DNA of 64,000 bases. Source: Tupaia tana. Lineage: Eukaryota; Chordata; Mammalia; Scandentia; Tupaiidae. A program made the position numbers and the translations under genes. Location: positions 194,364,449 through 194,428,448 of the forward strand of contig JAKSZU010000006.1 of the NCBI GenBank assembly GCA_026018925.1, written 5' to 3'. Under the pieces are notes generated by a model. The model did not search any database. It had not been told where the DNA came from and saw only the letters and a program-made list of their open reading frames with translations. The stretch's first letter is position 1; each line of letters opens with the position of its first letter. Positions 33,583-47,017 of the stretch are shown piece after piece.

Positions 33583-34763
33583 CTAACCACCATCTTTTCT
33601 TTCTTTCTTTCTTTTTTTTTTTTTTTTTTTTATGTAAGGAGTTAATCTGAGAGGTTGACTTTCTCAGAGAAACACAGATAATAATAAAATCCAGATGTTC
33701 TGAGTCCCAAATACAGTGCTTCTGCCCCTCAGATGCCCAGCATTGCGTTTCCATGGAGAATGCAGGTGACATTTTAGATATGGCTCCTCTCCTAGCAGTC
33801 TTACTCAGTTGTTAGAGATTTACACCCATGAACAGTTATTTATACCTATTGGACTATAAGAGATGCACGTTCCTTGCCTTCCTTAGTGTTGCAGAATATT
33901 GCAATGCATCTAACCTGAAACCAGAGTGTTTGCTTTCTCTCAAATCTTAGAGGGCTCTTTTGCAACATAAATGTAGTAACTCATCTGCAAAACAAGGGTG
34001 CTACCCTTCCTTTACAATCTGTACTTTCATAGCATATGCTCTCATGTTCCTTTTCCCCTACCAGTCCTCCTACATAGCCCAGATGGTGCCTGGCCTGCTC
34101 TTGCTAACTTCTAATTGCCTCTCTTTCTTATTCATGTCTATCTTCTTCTGAACAAAGGATGTGAGGAGCTGAGGCTTACTGAGAGGACATCAAAACTGAG
34201 GCCCAGATGTTAGAAATATTCAAAATGCAGCTGGTTTTGACATGTACTTTGTTCTTCTCAGATCAACAGCTATCAGCATGTCAGTACCTGAGGATTATTT
34301 CATGAAGTTTTGGAAAGCACTGATTTTTTTTATTCAAATTTTATGGAAGTTGTAGGAATTTATTTTAGGAAAAGGAAAAAAAAAAGAGGTAATGCCTAGT
34401 CATTGCCCTGCCTGATACATTTCTAAAGAACAATGTACCTTCTTCTTTGTACATGCTGTGTTTATGCTGTCAGATTAGCTTGATATTATTTTGACAAATG
34501 AGTAAAACCGATTTGAGCTGACCCTTAGTCACAAGGAAGTTGTAATACCTAAACTATTAAAAAGCAGCCCAAACACCAGGTAATACACCTTTTCACAAAG
34601 GAAATAAACAGATTTACAATTAATTCAGTGCTTATTTATTATCAAAAATTATCAAAAGATGTATTTGTGTTGGGTAAATTTGCTTTACAATCCAAGTGGT
34701 ATACAGTGATTAAATTTATGAAACAAAGTTTTAAAAATAAATAAATAAATAAAACCCCATCAA
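33583..34763. other. No recognisable gene or repeat
   Basis: Contains a TTTC/poly(T) tract at 33596-33630. Otherwise unassigned sequence. Confidence 0.5.
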
Positions 34764-34858
34764 AGGGGCTAGCAGGTGGCGTGGTGATTAAGGCAGTGGC
34801 CACTCCACATGGTCGACCATTGTTTGAATCCTGGACCTGGTGGTTGGCTCTCTCACTT

Positions 34859-34898
<40 letters not shown>

Positions 34899-34963
34899 CC
34901 TGGTCAAATTTAAAAAAATAAAATGAATAAATAAATAAAATTAAATAAATAATTCTTTAAAAA
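34764..34963 (+). mobile_element. tRNA-derived SINE, short form
   Basis: Plus-strand short copy with a (CT)n run of about 15 units (34861-34892) and a (AAAT)n tail. Flanks 'catcaaag' / 'tatcaaaag'. Confidence 0.9.
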
Positions 34964-35744
34964 ATATCAAAAGACTTTTGGAAAACTTCTTTCATGAGGG
35001 GTTCTTTGATGATGATGCCAAAATTGCCTTGGCATTTCTTATTCAAATACATGTAACCATGACCAACACAAACATTAGAAATTATTAAGTTAGTATACAA
35101 CATGAGAATAAATAACATAAAGTTTAGAACTACCTGTACTCAAACAGGGAGAGTTTTGTTGGTGTTTTCCTATGTTTATTTCATTTTGGAAAATATACCT
35201 CAATGAAAATCATTGGAAATTCAATGGTGCTTCACAGACAAATGACTTGGAAAGATGTAGACCCAAGTTGGCTTTCTTCCTGCCTAAGGACATGAAGGGA
35301 AGTAGAGTGTAAAACAGAATCCTTCTTGATTTATTTTTACATGGGTGGCTTTGGAAGTTACTCAAAACTTATGTACTTCATAAAAGACAGAACTGAAAGT
35401 AGTACAAGATGCAACTTAAGCAGAAACTACCAACTAGAAATATTTTCCAGAGTTCACCCCTGTCGCTCATGTTGGGATGACACACCCTCAAAATAATCAC
35501 TTTAAGACATCTTAGTAATGCCATCCTAGTAATGCCAATGTATGTACATAATACTCTTCTCTGAGCCTCCTTCTCTATGTTATCTGTTATCTTCCTGCTC
35601 AGGAATCTTTCAAGGCTTTCCATTGCTTTAAAGAACTTAATCCTAACATGTCACATGAAGTTCCTTCTAGATCTGGTCTCTAGCTAGCTCTCCAGTTTCA
35701 ACTGACACCACTAAAATAGGCTGCTTTGTGCAGAGAACTGCCAG

Positions 35745-36640
35745 AGTTGATTCATAAAATATTTGTGGAGCACCTTCTTTGTTCCAGGCATGGGGCTTGG
35801 TACAACCTGCCATTGTTAGAGCTTGAAGAGGAAAGCAAAGAATGAAGGGAGATAGCACAGGGTAAGACTGTAGAGACCAATTTTGAAGCCTTATGTGTCA
35901 GAAAAGGAACTTGACCTTCATTTCATTGGTGATAGGAAGCACTCTTAACTAACTTTTATGAAATGGATTGCTTTTAAGAGTTTTAATGTTTATTGTGGTA
36001 AAGGAGGCCCGTGTCTTATCATTTAACATTTGAGTTTTGAAAAATGGCATGTCAACACAAAATAATAAAATAATTTTCCTTTATAACCTCATTTTAAGCA
36101 TCAATTGATTTATTCACTAAACAAATGTTTATTGAGAATTTATCAAGGCCCAGGCATAGTGATATGTACTCATGATATGATAGAACAAGGCATTTTGATT
36201 CCTTTTTCATGGAGTATAAGTCCCATGGAGGACTGATAAGCAAGCAAATACATAGAAAATTGCAAATGATATGTTTAAAAAAGGCATAAACTAGACGCTA
36301 AAATAGAGACTTCAAGGAAGGTTCCCACTTTGGGTGACTTTCTGGGAAAGGCCTTACTGAGAAGATGATGATATTTAAGCCAGCTCCTGAGAGATGAGAA
36401 GTAACCAGCCATTCAAAAGAGGAAATATGAGCATTCCCTGAAAAGGGAACAACTAGGGAAGGGGTAGATACTGCTGCAGAGCTCAGAGCTCAGAGCTCAG
36501 AGCTCAGAGCTCAGCGTGGCTTGATTCTATGGGGTGGGGAGGAAATGAAATTGCAAAGACAAAAGCCAGACCATGTGGCAGTTGTAAGTTCTGTTAAAAA
36601 GTTTGGATTTTGTTCTTATTTTCTCTTTGGGGAAAAGATA
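35745..36640 (-). mobile_element. L2 LINE 3' region (antisense), in pieces
   Basis: 'gtggagcaccttctttgttc' and, from about 36100, 'caaatgtttattgagaattt' with 'aggcccaggcatagtgatat' are antisense L2 3' ends. The following 'gaaaggccttactgagaaga' and 'gcattccctgaaaagggaac' continue the usual antisense neighbour sequence. Ancient and non-coding. Confidence 0.6.
36479..36515. repeat. Heptamer tandem repeat (GCTCAGA)n
   Basis: About five perfect units of 'gctcaga' inside the L2-type region. Confidence 0.95.
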
Positions 36641-36691
36641 CAGTATTTTTTAACATGCTATATAGATTTTTTAAAAACATGTATTATTGGA

Positions 36692-36743
36692 CTCTGTCTC
36701 TCCTTCTCTCTCTCTTTCTTTCTCTCTCTCCTCTCTCTCTCTG
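36692..36743. repeat. CT-rich microsatellite
   Basis: Pyrimidine run of CT with TTTCT interruptions. An AAAAC-type run follows at about 36772-36799. Confidence 0.85.
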
Positions 36744-38972
36744 TCTTTCTAAATGTTTAGGTCCTAAAACTAAAACAAAACAAAACAAAACAAAGCAAAA
36801 AAAAACACTTAATAAATTGAAAATGTTCACAAAGAAACTTTTTTTTGAAAGGTCTAAAATCCTTGTAATTAAAAAATGCCATTTTACCTTTTCTGTGGAT
36901 AAAAAAAGGAAAAATAACTATAACTTTAATTAGTCTTTTAGGAAAAATTTAACATCTTAATCATTCAGTTATTCCATGGTTGCTGAGACTAGAAAGGAAG
37001 ATTTTGATCCTGAGGAAAGAATCTGAAATTTATATCTCTTTCCTTTAAGCCAGCACTCAATTTTATCCTTCAGTGTATGTCATACACAACAGAGGAAACA
37101 ATTCAGTTAAGCTGTATCCTAAGTCAGGGAGGTTGGTATCATTTACAGGCCAGCCTCTTAGGTAAGGTTTCATCCCCTTTGGTGCAGGAAGATGTTAGGT
37201 CTCATGAGAAACCTGGACTATTGTGATGTCTGTGGCAAGGCTGTAAATACAAGCTATAGGTAAAGTGTAGATTCCTAATGGTGGCTGGAAACATATCTGT
37301 AGGTGCATTATTGCCTTAGTTACTGTTCCCCTACTTAAAAATATTGGTTGCTTTTCCTAATAACTCAGTTAATACTTACATTATAATGATTCCAATATTA
37401 AATAGTAATCGGAGCAAGATGTGAGGTTGTTTGAAAACTGAAAGCCTGCTTAGACAAATTGAAAACTTATTTATTTAAGTACTGACTATATTAAATATAG
37501 AGCGAAAGGGAGTAATGATACTTGTTTATCACTAAGAGTTGAATAAATTACCTGTCATCAGGCTTAAAGCCATGTTAGTGTCCAGTCAAATTTATAATCA
37601 AGTCTCTAAATCAAATGAAAAGTGATAATATGTCTTAGGCTCTTTTGTTTTGAGGTTTCTCCCAGAATTCTTTTCAAAAATGACCTATCTTAAACTGAGA
37701 AAACTTTATTCTATTGTCATTTTCCTATTAAGGAGGTTCTTATTTAACCAAAGCAGGAAATCATAATAAAGGGTGCAGCTATTACAAGCTATCTACTATG
37801 TGCGTTATATAATATGCTGAGTAGATTCCCTACGAAGGCATACTTATCTAATTATAATGAGGCCAACTCCTTGAAGAACACATGTTTGTGTCTCATATAA
37901 CTAATTAATGAAGACTGAAATAATTGATGGTGAATGTAACAGAAGTATATCAGTAGATACTGAAGTTTATCTCCTTTTTTCACCGTTGGCTCTTTATCTG
38001 TGGTACTAATATTAATTGAGTAATTTGACAAAATAATAGCTTAGTTTGCTTTCTCTCCAAACACTGCAATGCTTCTATGGAATGCTCTGTACAAGATTAA
38101 AAAACCCCAGATAAATTATGAATGGTGGGTTAGTGCAGAAATTAAAATTAATATCAAGTAGTCAGTTTTGAATACTTCTTTTAAATTTTTGGATGATAGT
38201 GGTAAGAAAGTAGTTGAAGAGTCTAAAACTCAGTTTGCTTATTAAATGACTGAAGCTTTCACTTTTGTTAAACATACCAAATAAGAATTGCACTGATTGA
38301 TTCTTCCAGAAGAGAAACAGTCCTCATTTATAGGATTTGAAATTTAAATGAATTCAAAAGCTTCCTTTTGCTGCCACACAATGGCATCAGTTGGTTGCCA
38401 GACCTATGGGGATCTATATAATCATACTATTGAATGAATGAATTTTTAAATAAAATTGAGTATAGGAAATAAAGATAAAAATAAGAAAACACTATAAAAG
38501 ATGAAGTGTTTTATGAGTTATTTATTATAGTAAATAATAAAGCTGAATAAGCTGAGAGGCAAAACAGGAAAATGACCTCATAGCCATAAAATTTTTTATA
38601 AGACTGACATTATGGTTTATGCCTTGCCAAGCAGTGAGAAATCAATGACTAGTACCAGTCTCCAGATCCCACATGGAATTGTACACAGATCAAGAGCTTT
38701 TGGATGAAATAAGCCTTTCCCTCCACACTTCAAATTTCCTTTCTTAGCTCACATTCTTGATATTAAAACCGTACCACCCATCCTTAAATCCCACACAAAG
38801 CAGTTAGAATTTACAAATACTTAGCTTATGGAGGTCGCAAGAATTTCAGGTAGAAAATCCAAGTATCTGTCCTCAAATACTTACATATTATGTCAACATT
38901 TTGTATGTATATTTAAACTATTGTGTTAATCTGCATTTTCCAGTTGGTCTAGTTCTTTAGACATTTTCCCAT

Positions 38973-38980
38973 TGACGTCA
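38973..38980. promoter_or_regulatory. Perfect CRE palindrome
   Basis: 'tgacgtca' is the consensus CREB/ATF site. It lies in the SINE-free stretch. A single 8 bp match may be chance and no promoter is visible nearby. Confidence 0.3.
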
Positions 38981-40284
38981 TGAAGATCAATTTTCCAAAA
39001 AGATCTCCCACAATGCCTTTGCAGTATGTTTTGTTGGAAAGTAAATGGAATTTATCTTCTTCTCATTTTGAGCTACTGTATTTTCCACTTTGAGGAAAAT
39101 GGATAGCTATAGATGACATAAGTCTTCTTGGTCTTTCATCTCTTTTTTTGATGAGTGAAAAGAGCTGTGTGTTTCTGTATATCTTTGCTCTCGGTACGAA
39201 GACAAGTGAGTACCTTTCCTGCAGTCTTATTTCCACTCTTAAAAAGTGGCTAAAAGTTGAGAAGGTTTTTATATCAGTTATTCATTGATTTATTTGGGAC
39301 TGAATTAATACTTGCTTCATTGACATGGAGAGCTAAGGTCAGCAAAACTCTTATTGGAGTAGCTGTGCCTATGGGAAATGAAAATTGCTGTTAAATACTC
39401 AATGTTCAAATAGAAATACTCCAACAGCAATATTAGGTAGGAAGGAAGAGTTTGAACAGGATGCAATTCTTACGGGGAATCTAAAATGTAAGCAATGTAG
39501 ATTTCTTAACTTAAGATTTCAGGTTTTAATAGAAAAAATTAATTGAAAAATCACAAAGCCACAAGATATTTCAAGTTTTTTTTCTCATTGACAAAGTGAG
39601 GAAAAAAGGCTCTAAAAACTTGACCTTTCTACTTACTTCGCTATCTAATATGCTTCATTAAGTTTTGATTCTTCATTGTTCTCAAATATGCCCCAATTTA
39701 ATTATAAGGGCAATTTAAAAAATTCACACATTCATGCTGAGTATGAATTACATATGATTTCTAGAACTAAGCAAAATGAATGCAAGTACTGTGTACTATG
39801 TCGTGGTAGGTAAACTCCTGTTAATTTTTTCTTTCTCCAGGTCAGTTTACATAGTGTAACCATAGCTTTATTTTATCTACCTTTAAACTCAACTCATCCA
39901 ACAGTAAAGGATCCGAACTAGTAACATAGTCTAGATAACAGATAGATACTGTCACACGGTACAAATGGAGGCTTCATTCTCTTTTTTTAAAGAAACCTCT
40001 TAGGACAGGCGCTTGACTCAAAGACATTTTTGCACACTAGGAGCCTACGGTACAGTTTAAAACCCACTGATGACAAAATAAATTATTTTAGGCTGGGAAA
40101 CATTTTCTCCTATAGGATAAAGAAAATTTACTCTTGGACAAAATACCCTCTGGAGGGGATCTTCTAATCACATCACCCATTATCATAATCGTGAAATGCA
40201 TACAACATCTAAGTCCAATTAATGGAATATGGATCATATGGACATCTGTTACAGTGACGCGGTAAGAAGATAATGCCTTGTGCC

Positions 40285-40355
40285 TTCAGGCCAAGTGCTT
40301 TACAGGCATTAAGCTTCTCAGTACCTTTGTGAACTAGGTAAGCAATTTTCTATGC
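40285..40355 (-). mobile_element. Possible MIR fragment
   Basis: 'aagtgctttacaggcattaa' followed by 'ctcagtacctttgtgaacta' resembles the MIR 3' part (antisense). Weak. Confidence 0.35.
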
Positions 40356-40951
40356 TCTGCTTCCCCTTTGTGCCTCAATATATCTAAGGTAAGACTGCTG
40401 CTGATTATCTTTGAATATATAATGGTAACTATGAATTTAGAATGCTTACTTCAGTTTCCTTAGGAGGGACTATATCTATTTTTCTTTTTGTGGTGTCTGA
40501 AAGAGGAAGAGTACACATGTCTTCATCATAACATTTCTATCTTGTCAAAGCGATTTCGTTCACAAAGCAAAGCTCAGGCAACGGCAGATCTTTGTATGAA
40601 CACACATGAGCATGTCCTCAGTGTCCTCTCACGACCTGCTGCTAAAAGTGGGGGAGAGGAGGCACCTTCAGGATAGGTCAACTCAGGTAGTGTTGCCCTC
40701 ACACTTTCTTTATAGCTGTCTGTCTCTGGGGTTACCACTTAGGAAGGAGCTGGCAAAGACCAATGGACAGAACAGTTTTAGATCTGTATTGGTGTTGCAG
40801 GATGGCAAGGAATGCTTTATTTAGACATACAAATAGCTTATAAGTTGTTTGAGTTCAAACAGAGGATGGAGTACACAGTCCTTGTGTTATTTTGTACAGT
40901 ATTGTGCCACTCAAAGAAATACTTAGACAATTTGGACAGTAGACTTCATAT

Positions 40952-41207
40952 ATGTTTGTTTTTAAAAAATTGTCAGAGGGCACATTATGCTAGAGAGAGA
41001 GAGAGAAAGAGAAAGAGAGAAAGAAAGAGAAAAAAATGCACCCCCCCCCCCCCCATGGGAATGGTCCCACTGTAATCCTTTGTCCTACATTGCTCCGTCC
41101 TGCTGGAATTTGGGATACACATGCACGCATGCGTAGTGTTTCCAAGACTCGAACCATGTGGTTGGCTATGTACTGGCTCCCTTAACTAGTAGGCCACAGG
41201 GATAACC
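40952..41207 (-). mobile_element. tRNA-derived SINE, old divergent copy with poly(C)
   Basis: Minus-strand copy with GA tract, a C15 run (41041-41055) where long forms have 'cacccccc', and head near 'ctcccttaactagtaggcca'. Flanks 'tggacagtagact' / 'tggatagtagaca'. Confidence 0.75.
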
Positions 41208-41929
41208 TGGATAGTAGACATTGTGTAAAACACTTGGATGACTACATGTTTTGTGAATTGAGTTGAATAATTTTGCTATATCTTCTACATATTTTACATT
41301 GTTAGCTAAATAAACATTTGATTCCTATAGAAAGTTTGTAGCTATTACCTGTGATCCTCTACAACAATTAGTGTGACTGAATTATACTACACTGTTGTCT
41401 CAGTGGCTTTAAGAGAGAGGCAAGACACACACACACACACTAGGTAAATAATATCACTTCCCTTTCTTTATAAAACTGATATATAAGGTATTGCTGATTA
41501 TGTTTCTCCATCTATGCAATACAGTTGCCAAGGTAATGCATTTACTTTAGAATTTGACACCAGAAAATAAATGTTTTTCTGAAAGTCTTACAAGAATTAT
41601 GCAGTCATATTTGCTTTGTTGTCTTGGCTCTCAGGAAGCTCAAAGATAAGCAATGATAGTGATGGTACAGTCTTTATATAATAAAGTAATTTGTTTTCCC
41701 ACTTATATGAAAGTAGTCAAATTAGACAGAATCTGGTATTTGGGTTATATAAGCTACTGTGCTCACTTGCATGGTCATATTGACTGTACAACTCATATAC
41801 TAGTAAGGCTCAACATGTCTCTCTGCTTTGGAAAATTAGCTGACAATCTTTTGGTATCAACATGATTAACTCCTACTTGAAGAAAAATATAATGACCACA
41901 GAAATGGAAATGTAGTCTCCTTGTTCATT
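41208..41929. other. No recognisable element except a short (CA)n
   Basis: A (CA)8-type run lies at 41426-41441. Otherwise nothing recognised. Confidence 0.5.
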
Positions 41930-42150
41930 GATAGGAGGCAACACAGTGTACTCTGGTGGAAAGAATCCTGGATTCAGTTAGATTGACTCAGATTTGAATC
42001 ATAACTCCTTTGCTTTTTAGGTGTATGACTTGGGGTATATTGCTAACATTCTTGAATTTCAGTATTCTATTTGTATAACATGTAAAGAATTTAAAACATA
42101 CCTAGCACAAAATAAATATTCAATGATTATTGACTACTGTTACTCTTCTT
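41930..42150 (+). mobile_element. MIR SINE relic
   Basis: 'gaaagaatcctggattcagt' then 'gtgtatgacttggggtatat' and 'cctagcacaaaataaatatt' follows the MIR layout from head to 3' end. Confidence 0.72.
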
Positions 42151-42153
42151 TTA

Positions 42154-42410
42154 GAAAAGTTTATTTTTATTTTCATGAGAGAGAGTGCAAGCTAGAACAT
42201 GAAAAATGAGAGAGGGAGGAAGGCACCTTTAACAGAATCTCATCACACTACTATTCACATCTCCATTCTTCCCTTAATCTTCCGTCTAGTTAGACTTTCG
42301 AGTATTCATCTTGCATATTTCAGTTCAGCTAGGAATCTGGACCTGCAGTTTGCTATGGGGCTTCCAGCATTGTAGACTGTATGTTACAGCCTGTATCACC
42401 AAGGCTGAGC
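42154..42410 (-). mobile_element. Possible diverged member of the third SINE family
   Basis: Left end 'aaaagtttatttttattttc' then 'atgagagagag' mirrors the tails at 46.4 and 48.4 kb, and 'tccagcattgtagactg' mirrors their heads. Strongly diverged. Confidence 0.35.
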
Positions 42411-42777
42411 CTGTTATTTGTAACAATTGTTTATTGAATCTTCGACTAGATTATACTGGTTAAAATTGGAAAACTAATGCTTTTAAATATTTTGTAAGAA
42501 GCAAAAAATATTAAAGAACATTTCTATTTGAATGTAGAATTTTATGAAAATTCTATCAAAACATTATATGAATGATCTTAATACTAGTTTATCTTTTGCC
42601 CATATCACATGGAGTTCTAAGTTATGTGTAGAATTTTACTCAGTTTACTAATATTTTTATTTAAGAATACTAAAGCTGTAATCAATGTTTCAACAGCAGG
42701 AAAATTTAGTAATTGAAATTGATAAGAGTACAACGATCGGATAATAATTAGGGAATGCCATGAAGTTCATATTTCTT

Positions 42778-43040
42778 TTATTTTTTGGTGAGATTTTTGC
42801 TATAGGCTACATGTGCTCACCAGAAAGACAGAGAGAGACAGAGAGACAGAAAGCAAGAAATAAACCACCCAGGGGGGATGGCCATGCTGCAATCCCTTCT
42901 CCTCCATTCTTGTCTCGGGATCTTGGGCACGCATGCACACATGCTCTGTGTGAGTTTAAGCCACCAGGTCCAGGACTCGAACTGTGGTCGACTACATGGG
43001 AGTCCAGCGATATAGCCATTATGCCATCTGCTGGTCTCCC
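42778..43040 (-). mobile_element. tRNA-derived SINE, long form
   Basis: Complete minus-strand copy. Flanks 'aagttcatatttct' / 'aagtttcatacttct'. Confidence 0.92.
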
Positions 43041-44585
43041 TAAAGTTTCATACTTCTAAAATTCCTGAAACTATGGTACTAATATTTATAATTTACATGT
43101 TTATAAGTAGCCTTACCCTCCAGTTTGAAAGTATGTTGTCTTCTGAAAGTTTGCTTATAACTAACTCATTTGAAACTCAGAGTGAATTTTTTTTATGTAA
43201 AATATATTGTAAATACTGGCTTATTTTCAGTTTATCCTTCTTTTCAAAGCCATTTTAATCATAATAATAATGCTAAAGTTTTATGTTTTCAATAAAAGGC
43301 AGAAAATAATACTCAGGCAACACCTTTTTTTATTCTAAAGCTAATAAAATTTATTTAAGTATACAGAATATTTATAAATCTTTTTAATTAAATATTTTCC
43401 TATTATGCAAGCTATAATCAAGAAAGATTAAAAAAGAAATAAGTATACAATTTATTTCAAATCAGTTTAATTAGATGTGGGCAAGAAGGCCAGTGGGAAC
43501 TTCAATGTTTATCTCAATGGAAAATTCTAGGCTCTTTCGATGATTTTGGAAGTTTAGTTCAATAAATATGTTTTTCAATCAAATGTGCACCTATTGACAT
43601 TTTGAGCTTCATTTTTCAGACAACAAAAAGACGAATAAGACACCATGTCTGTACTTACACACCAGTGAAAATTAGGTCCAGGTGCATTTTTGGAAAATCC
43701 AAAATAACTTCAGTTAAACAGAAAAGAAATATATTTCAAGAAGTCTGGAGTGAGGCAGTGCAGGGCTAGTGAAGAATATCAGCTTCATCTCCCTTGCTCA
43801 TCTGAGTCCTAGGACTTCCTTTCCCCGGGTTACCACCATGATGGACTCTGAAACTTTAGTTAATGCCTCTGTATTTAAACAGCAAGAAGGTAGAAAGCAG
43901 AAGAGATGGGACACTCTTCATTTGATAGGAAATTTTCTGAAATTCCATGTAACACTTCTGCTTGCCCTTCATTTGACCAGAACTTAGTCACATGGATCAT
44001 TTATATGTACAAGGACGATTGGTAAATGTGGTCTTTTAGCTGCCTGGTAATATCACCAGCTATAACTCAGGGTTCTAGTTATTGCAGTCGAAGGAGAGAA
44101 TAGATTTTGAGGGCAACCAGCAGTCTATATAGCGTTCTCAAGGCAGTTCTAATACAGAAGTTGGTTGGTAATCTCTCTCCATGAGTGAAGGACCACAGAG
44201 AGGTAAGAACAATGGGCTGTCAGAGAGCAAATGTGTTTGAGATTACTGAAAATGTTTTCATGAAAGCAACAATGTCTGAAGGAGACCTGGAGGGATGAAC
44301 GGTGTATCGAACACTATTGCCTACTTCAATCCATGTTTTCTCTTTATTTCTGGCTGGCACACCCCAAATTTGAGGCATCTCTTAACAATCGACCTTTCTA
44401 AAGAATGAAAAGGTGTTATGTCAGTTATAGCTTAAGTGAAGCTTAAGCTGAGGACTAAACACTGAACGAAAAAGTCCTTGAAGAGAACCTGAGAGGCTCT
44501 TTAAAAATGTTTGAGGGTCCCCAGGGATCATAGACCCTTAGTTGGAAATTCTGGTTTAAACTCATAAAAAGGAACAAACTATTTT
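43041..44585. other. No recognisable gene or repeat
   Basis: AT-rich sequence. The open frame at 43769-43987 has no recognisable domain. Confidence 0.5.
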
Positions 44586-44835
44586 CCTCTCAGGAGCAGT
44601 ATATTTTAGTGGTTAAGGGCTTGGTCTGAAGCCAGATTGCCCAGATTTGAGCCAGATTTGAGTTCCATCATTTACTAGCGGCATGGTTTGAGGAACGTAA
44701 TGAACCTTTTCTACTTCAGTTTTTCCACTTGCAAAATCAGGATAATAATAGTACCCATTTCATGGGTCATTAAAGGATTAAATAAATTAATATTTATGAA
44801 GTGCCTAGAACAATATTTGACATATAGTTTTTGCT
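44586..44835 (+). mobile_element. MIR SINE relic
   Basis: 'tagtggttaagggcttggtc' (tRNA part), 'ccatcatttactagcggcat', 'aaaatcaggataataatagt' and 'gtgcctagaacaatatttga' form an almost full-length MIR. Confidence 0.85.
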
Positions 44836-45119
44836 GTTTAATACATTTTGAAAAAGTCAAATAGCCTCTCACTCTACCTGATCAATAATTCTCAACACTA
44901 TATGAAGTCTAGCTCTTTTACTCCCTTTCTCATCCTTTTCTATTGGTGCTTGGTGAGAATGAAAGGGTCCTTTTGCAGCTCATAAACTGTTAAGGCCTCA
45001 CTTCATTGAATAATGAAAAGAGAACCTCAGAGACACCTAGTTTAGCAAGGACTCCATTCAATTCTTAGGCAACGTCCCTTGATCTCAGATTCTGCCTTGG
45101 GAAAGGGAGAAAGTGGTTC

Positions 45120-45345
45120 ATCCTTCTTACAAAAATGAGCAGATCTGGGTCTGAATCTAGGTTCTGTAACTTCTATCTGCATGCCCCCTATACCTTTCTG
45201 AACTTCAATTTCTTCCTATGTCAAAGAGAAAAGCAATATTTCATAGGAATGTGATGAATATTAAACGAAATGATTGATATAGAATACTTATCAAGGTGTT
45301 TGGCACATGGTCAGTGTTCGATAAATTACTTTCATGGTTATTATT
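45120..45345 (+). mobile_element. MIR SINE relic
   Basis: 'gatctgggtctgaatctagg', 'ctgaacttcaatttcttcct' and 'aaggtgtttggcacatggtc' match MIR in order. Confidence 0.78.
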
Positions 45346-46430
45346 AGAAAGAAAGACATCATGGTATTTGTGTTATAAGTGAGCCCCAAAAGTCAGTGAG
45401 ATAATGAATTGTCAGTTCAGCTAACTTAGCCTTCCAAGTGCTAAGCATACAAAAATAAGTGGGAGGTAGAATCAAAGAGAAATTATTGTAGCTGAAAAGG
45501 TGAGGAAATGAGAAGGTAGGGGAAGTTTCAATGACTAGGAGATGAGTTCTTGGACAAAGCTGTGCCTTATAAATCATATACTTTTTAACTCTAAAGAAAA
45601 AACCATTCATTGCTATTATTTTTCTAAGAGAAATTTAGACATTATGCAAAGATCAAAACTGAAATAAGGGCAAAGTGAATTTCAGGTACTTTCATTAACT
45701 GGAAAAAACAATTGCCATGAAGCATAATGTGAAAACCTCAATGCAGCAATAGTGGAAGGTAATAACATGTGAAAGTCATGTTTCAACTTATTTCTTGGAA
45801 TTTCTGGGCAGAAGTGAGAATCCTTTTAATAACGGCACATGTTAACATGACCATAATCAATTACTTTTAAAATTAGAAAAGATCCCTGGAGATTCATTTA
45901 CCTAGACTATATCATGCATAGCTAGGGAATTCTCAGAATTGGACTGATTATCTCCATAATGTGATTCAGCTTTCTTTGATTGTTTGGGCCTTAGCAGAAA
46001 CACATGATCAGTCTGGTGTTAGACATAAGTTTTCCATGGTGGTGTAGGATAATTGAAAGTGCTTACAGTAAATCATATTATCTAGTTTCCTGAGTTCAGC
46101 TAGATCTTTATGGAAATGTATCTCCAGAAACATATCCTCAGATGAGGGCTGTCACAATGAAGTTTTCATTACCCAGTGAACCTATATACTTAGTAGCCTG
46201 AGGCAGAGGCCTATTATTATCTTTTCTCCTCTTTGATCTACTTTAGAAATTTATGGAACATTTAAATAATATTGAAATTTCTGAAAAATTTAAATAATAC
46301 TCATTTAAATTCATGTTGTTGGCAAAGGCAAGAGCTTATTGATTATCTAATATATACATATACTATATAATAGGGAAGTTTTTTTTCCACATAATCTCCT
46401 TGATTATTATTATTTTTAAAAATAGTTCTC
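45346..46430. other. No recognisable element
   Basis: About 1.1 kb of unassigned AT-rich sequence. Confidence 0.5.
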
Positions 46431-46434
46431 TTTC

Positions 46435-46672
46435 CAGTTAGGTAGTTTTTTTTTTCCTTAAGTTTATTTAATTATTCCATGTGTGAGAGAGATAGAGACA
46501 GAGACATAGCACCAGTGACAGGGTCCTTATACCTAGTCAACCCCCAGCTTCAACCAGCCCAGATTATAGGCACAAGTGTGCCCCGTGTATTTAGGGAGGC
46601 CATTGGACACCTATGTGGGTCTGCCTTGCAGAGCAATGTATTTTATCACTGTGAAACCATCTGGCCCCTTGA
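46435..46672 (-). mobile_element. Third SINE family, copy 1
   Basis: Minus-strand element. Head on plus reads 'ttttatcactgtgaaaccat' then 'ctggcccc'; body includes 'ttcaaccagcccagattata'; tail 'cttaagtttatttaattatt' then 'ccatgtgtgagaga'. It aligns with 48.4 and 59.9 kb and not with the long/short SINE body. Confidence 0.7.
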
Positions 46673-46744
46673 GTAATTGTTGACAAAGTGAAATTGATAC
46701 AAAAGTTCATTCTCTTATTTATTATATAAAGAGTTAATTTCATG

Positions 46745-46834
46745 GGGCCGGTGGATGGCGTGGTGGTTAAAGGCGCTGTATTCCCACATGACCAACTACA
46801 GTTCAAGTCCTGAACCTGGTGTCTTGCTTTCTCA

Positions 46835-46875
<41 letters not shown>

Positions 46876-46944
46876 CCTCTCTGGTCAAACTGAAATTAAA
46901 AAATGGACAAATAAATAAAGTTAAATAAAATAGTTCTTTTAAAA
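46745..46944 (+). mobile_element. tRNA-derived SINE, short form
   Basis: Plus-strand copy with a long (CT)n tract and an AT-rich tail. Flanks 'agttaatttcatg' / 'aattaatttctaa'. Confidence 0.9.
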
Positions 46945-47017
46945 AAATTAATTTCTAAAATATTGAACATCTTTGTCACAAGAATTCATTCTAATTTGTT
47001 CTGAGTAGTGTATTTTT

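Larger units (their letters stand above)
34964..40951. other. Six-kilobase stretch without lineage-specific SINEs
   Basis: Only L2 fragments (35.75-36.64 kb) and small simple repeats are visible in nearly 6 kb, while the rest of the window averages about one SINE per kb. It contains one perfect cAMP-response palindrome near 38.97 kb. No exon recognised. Confidence 0.6.
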
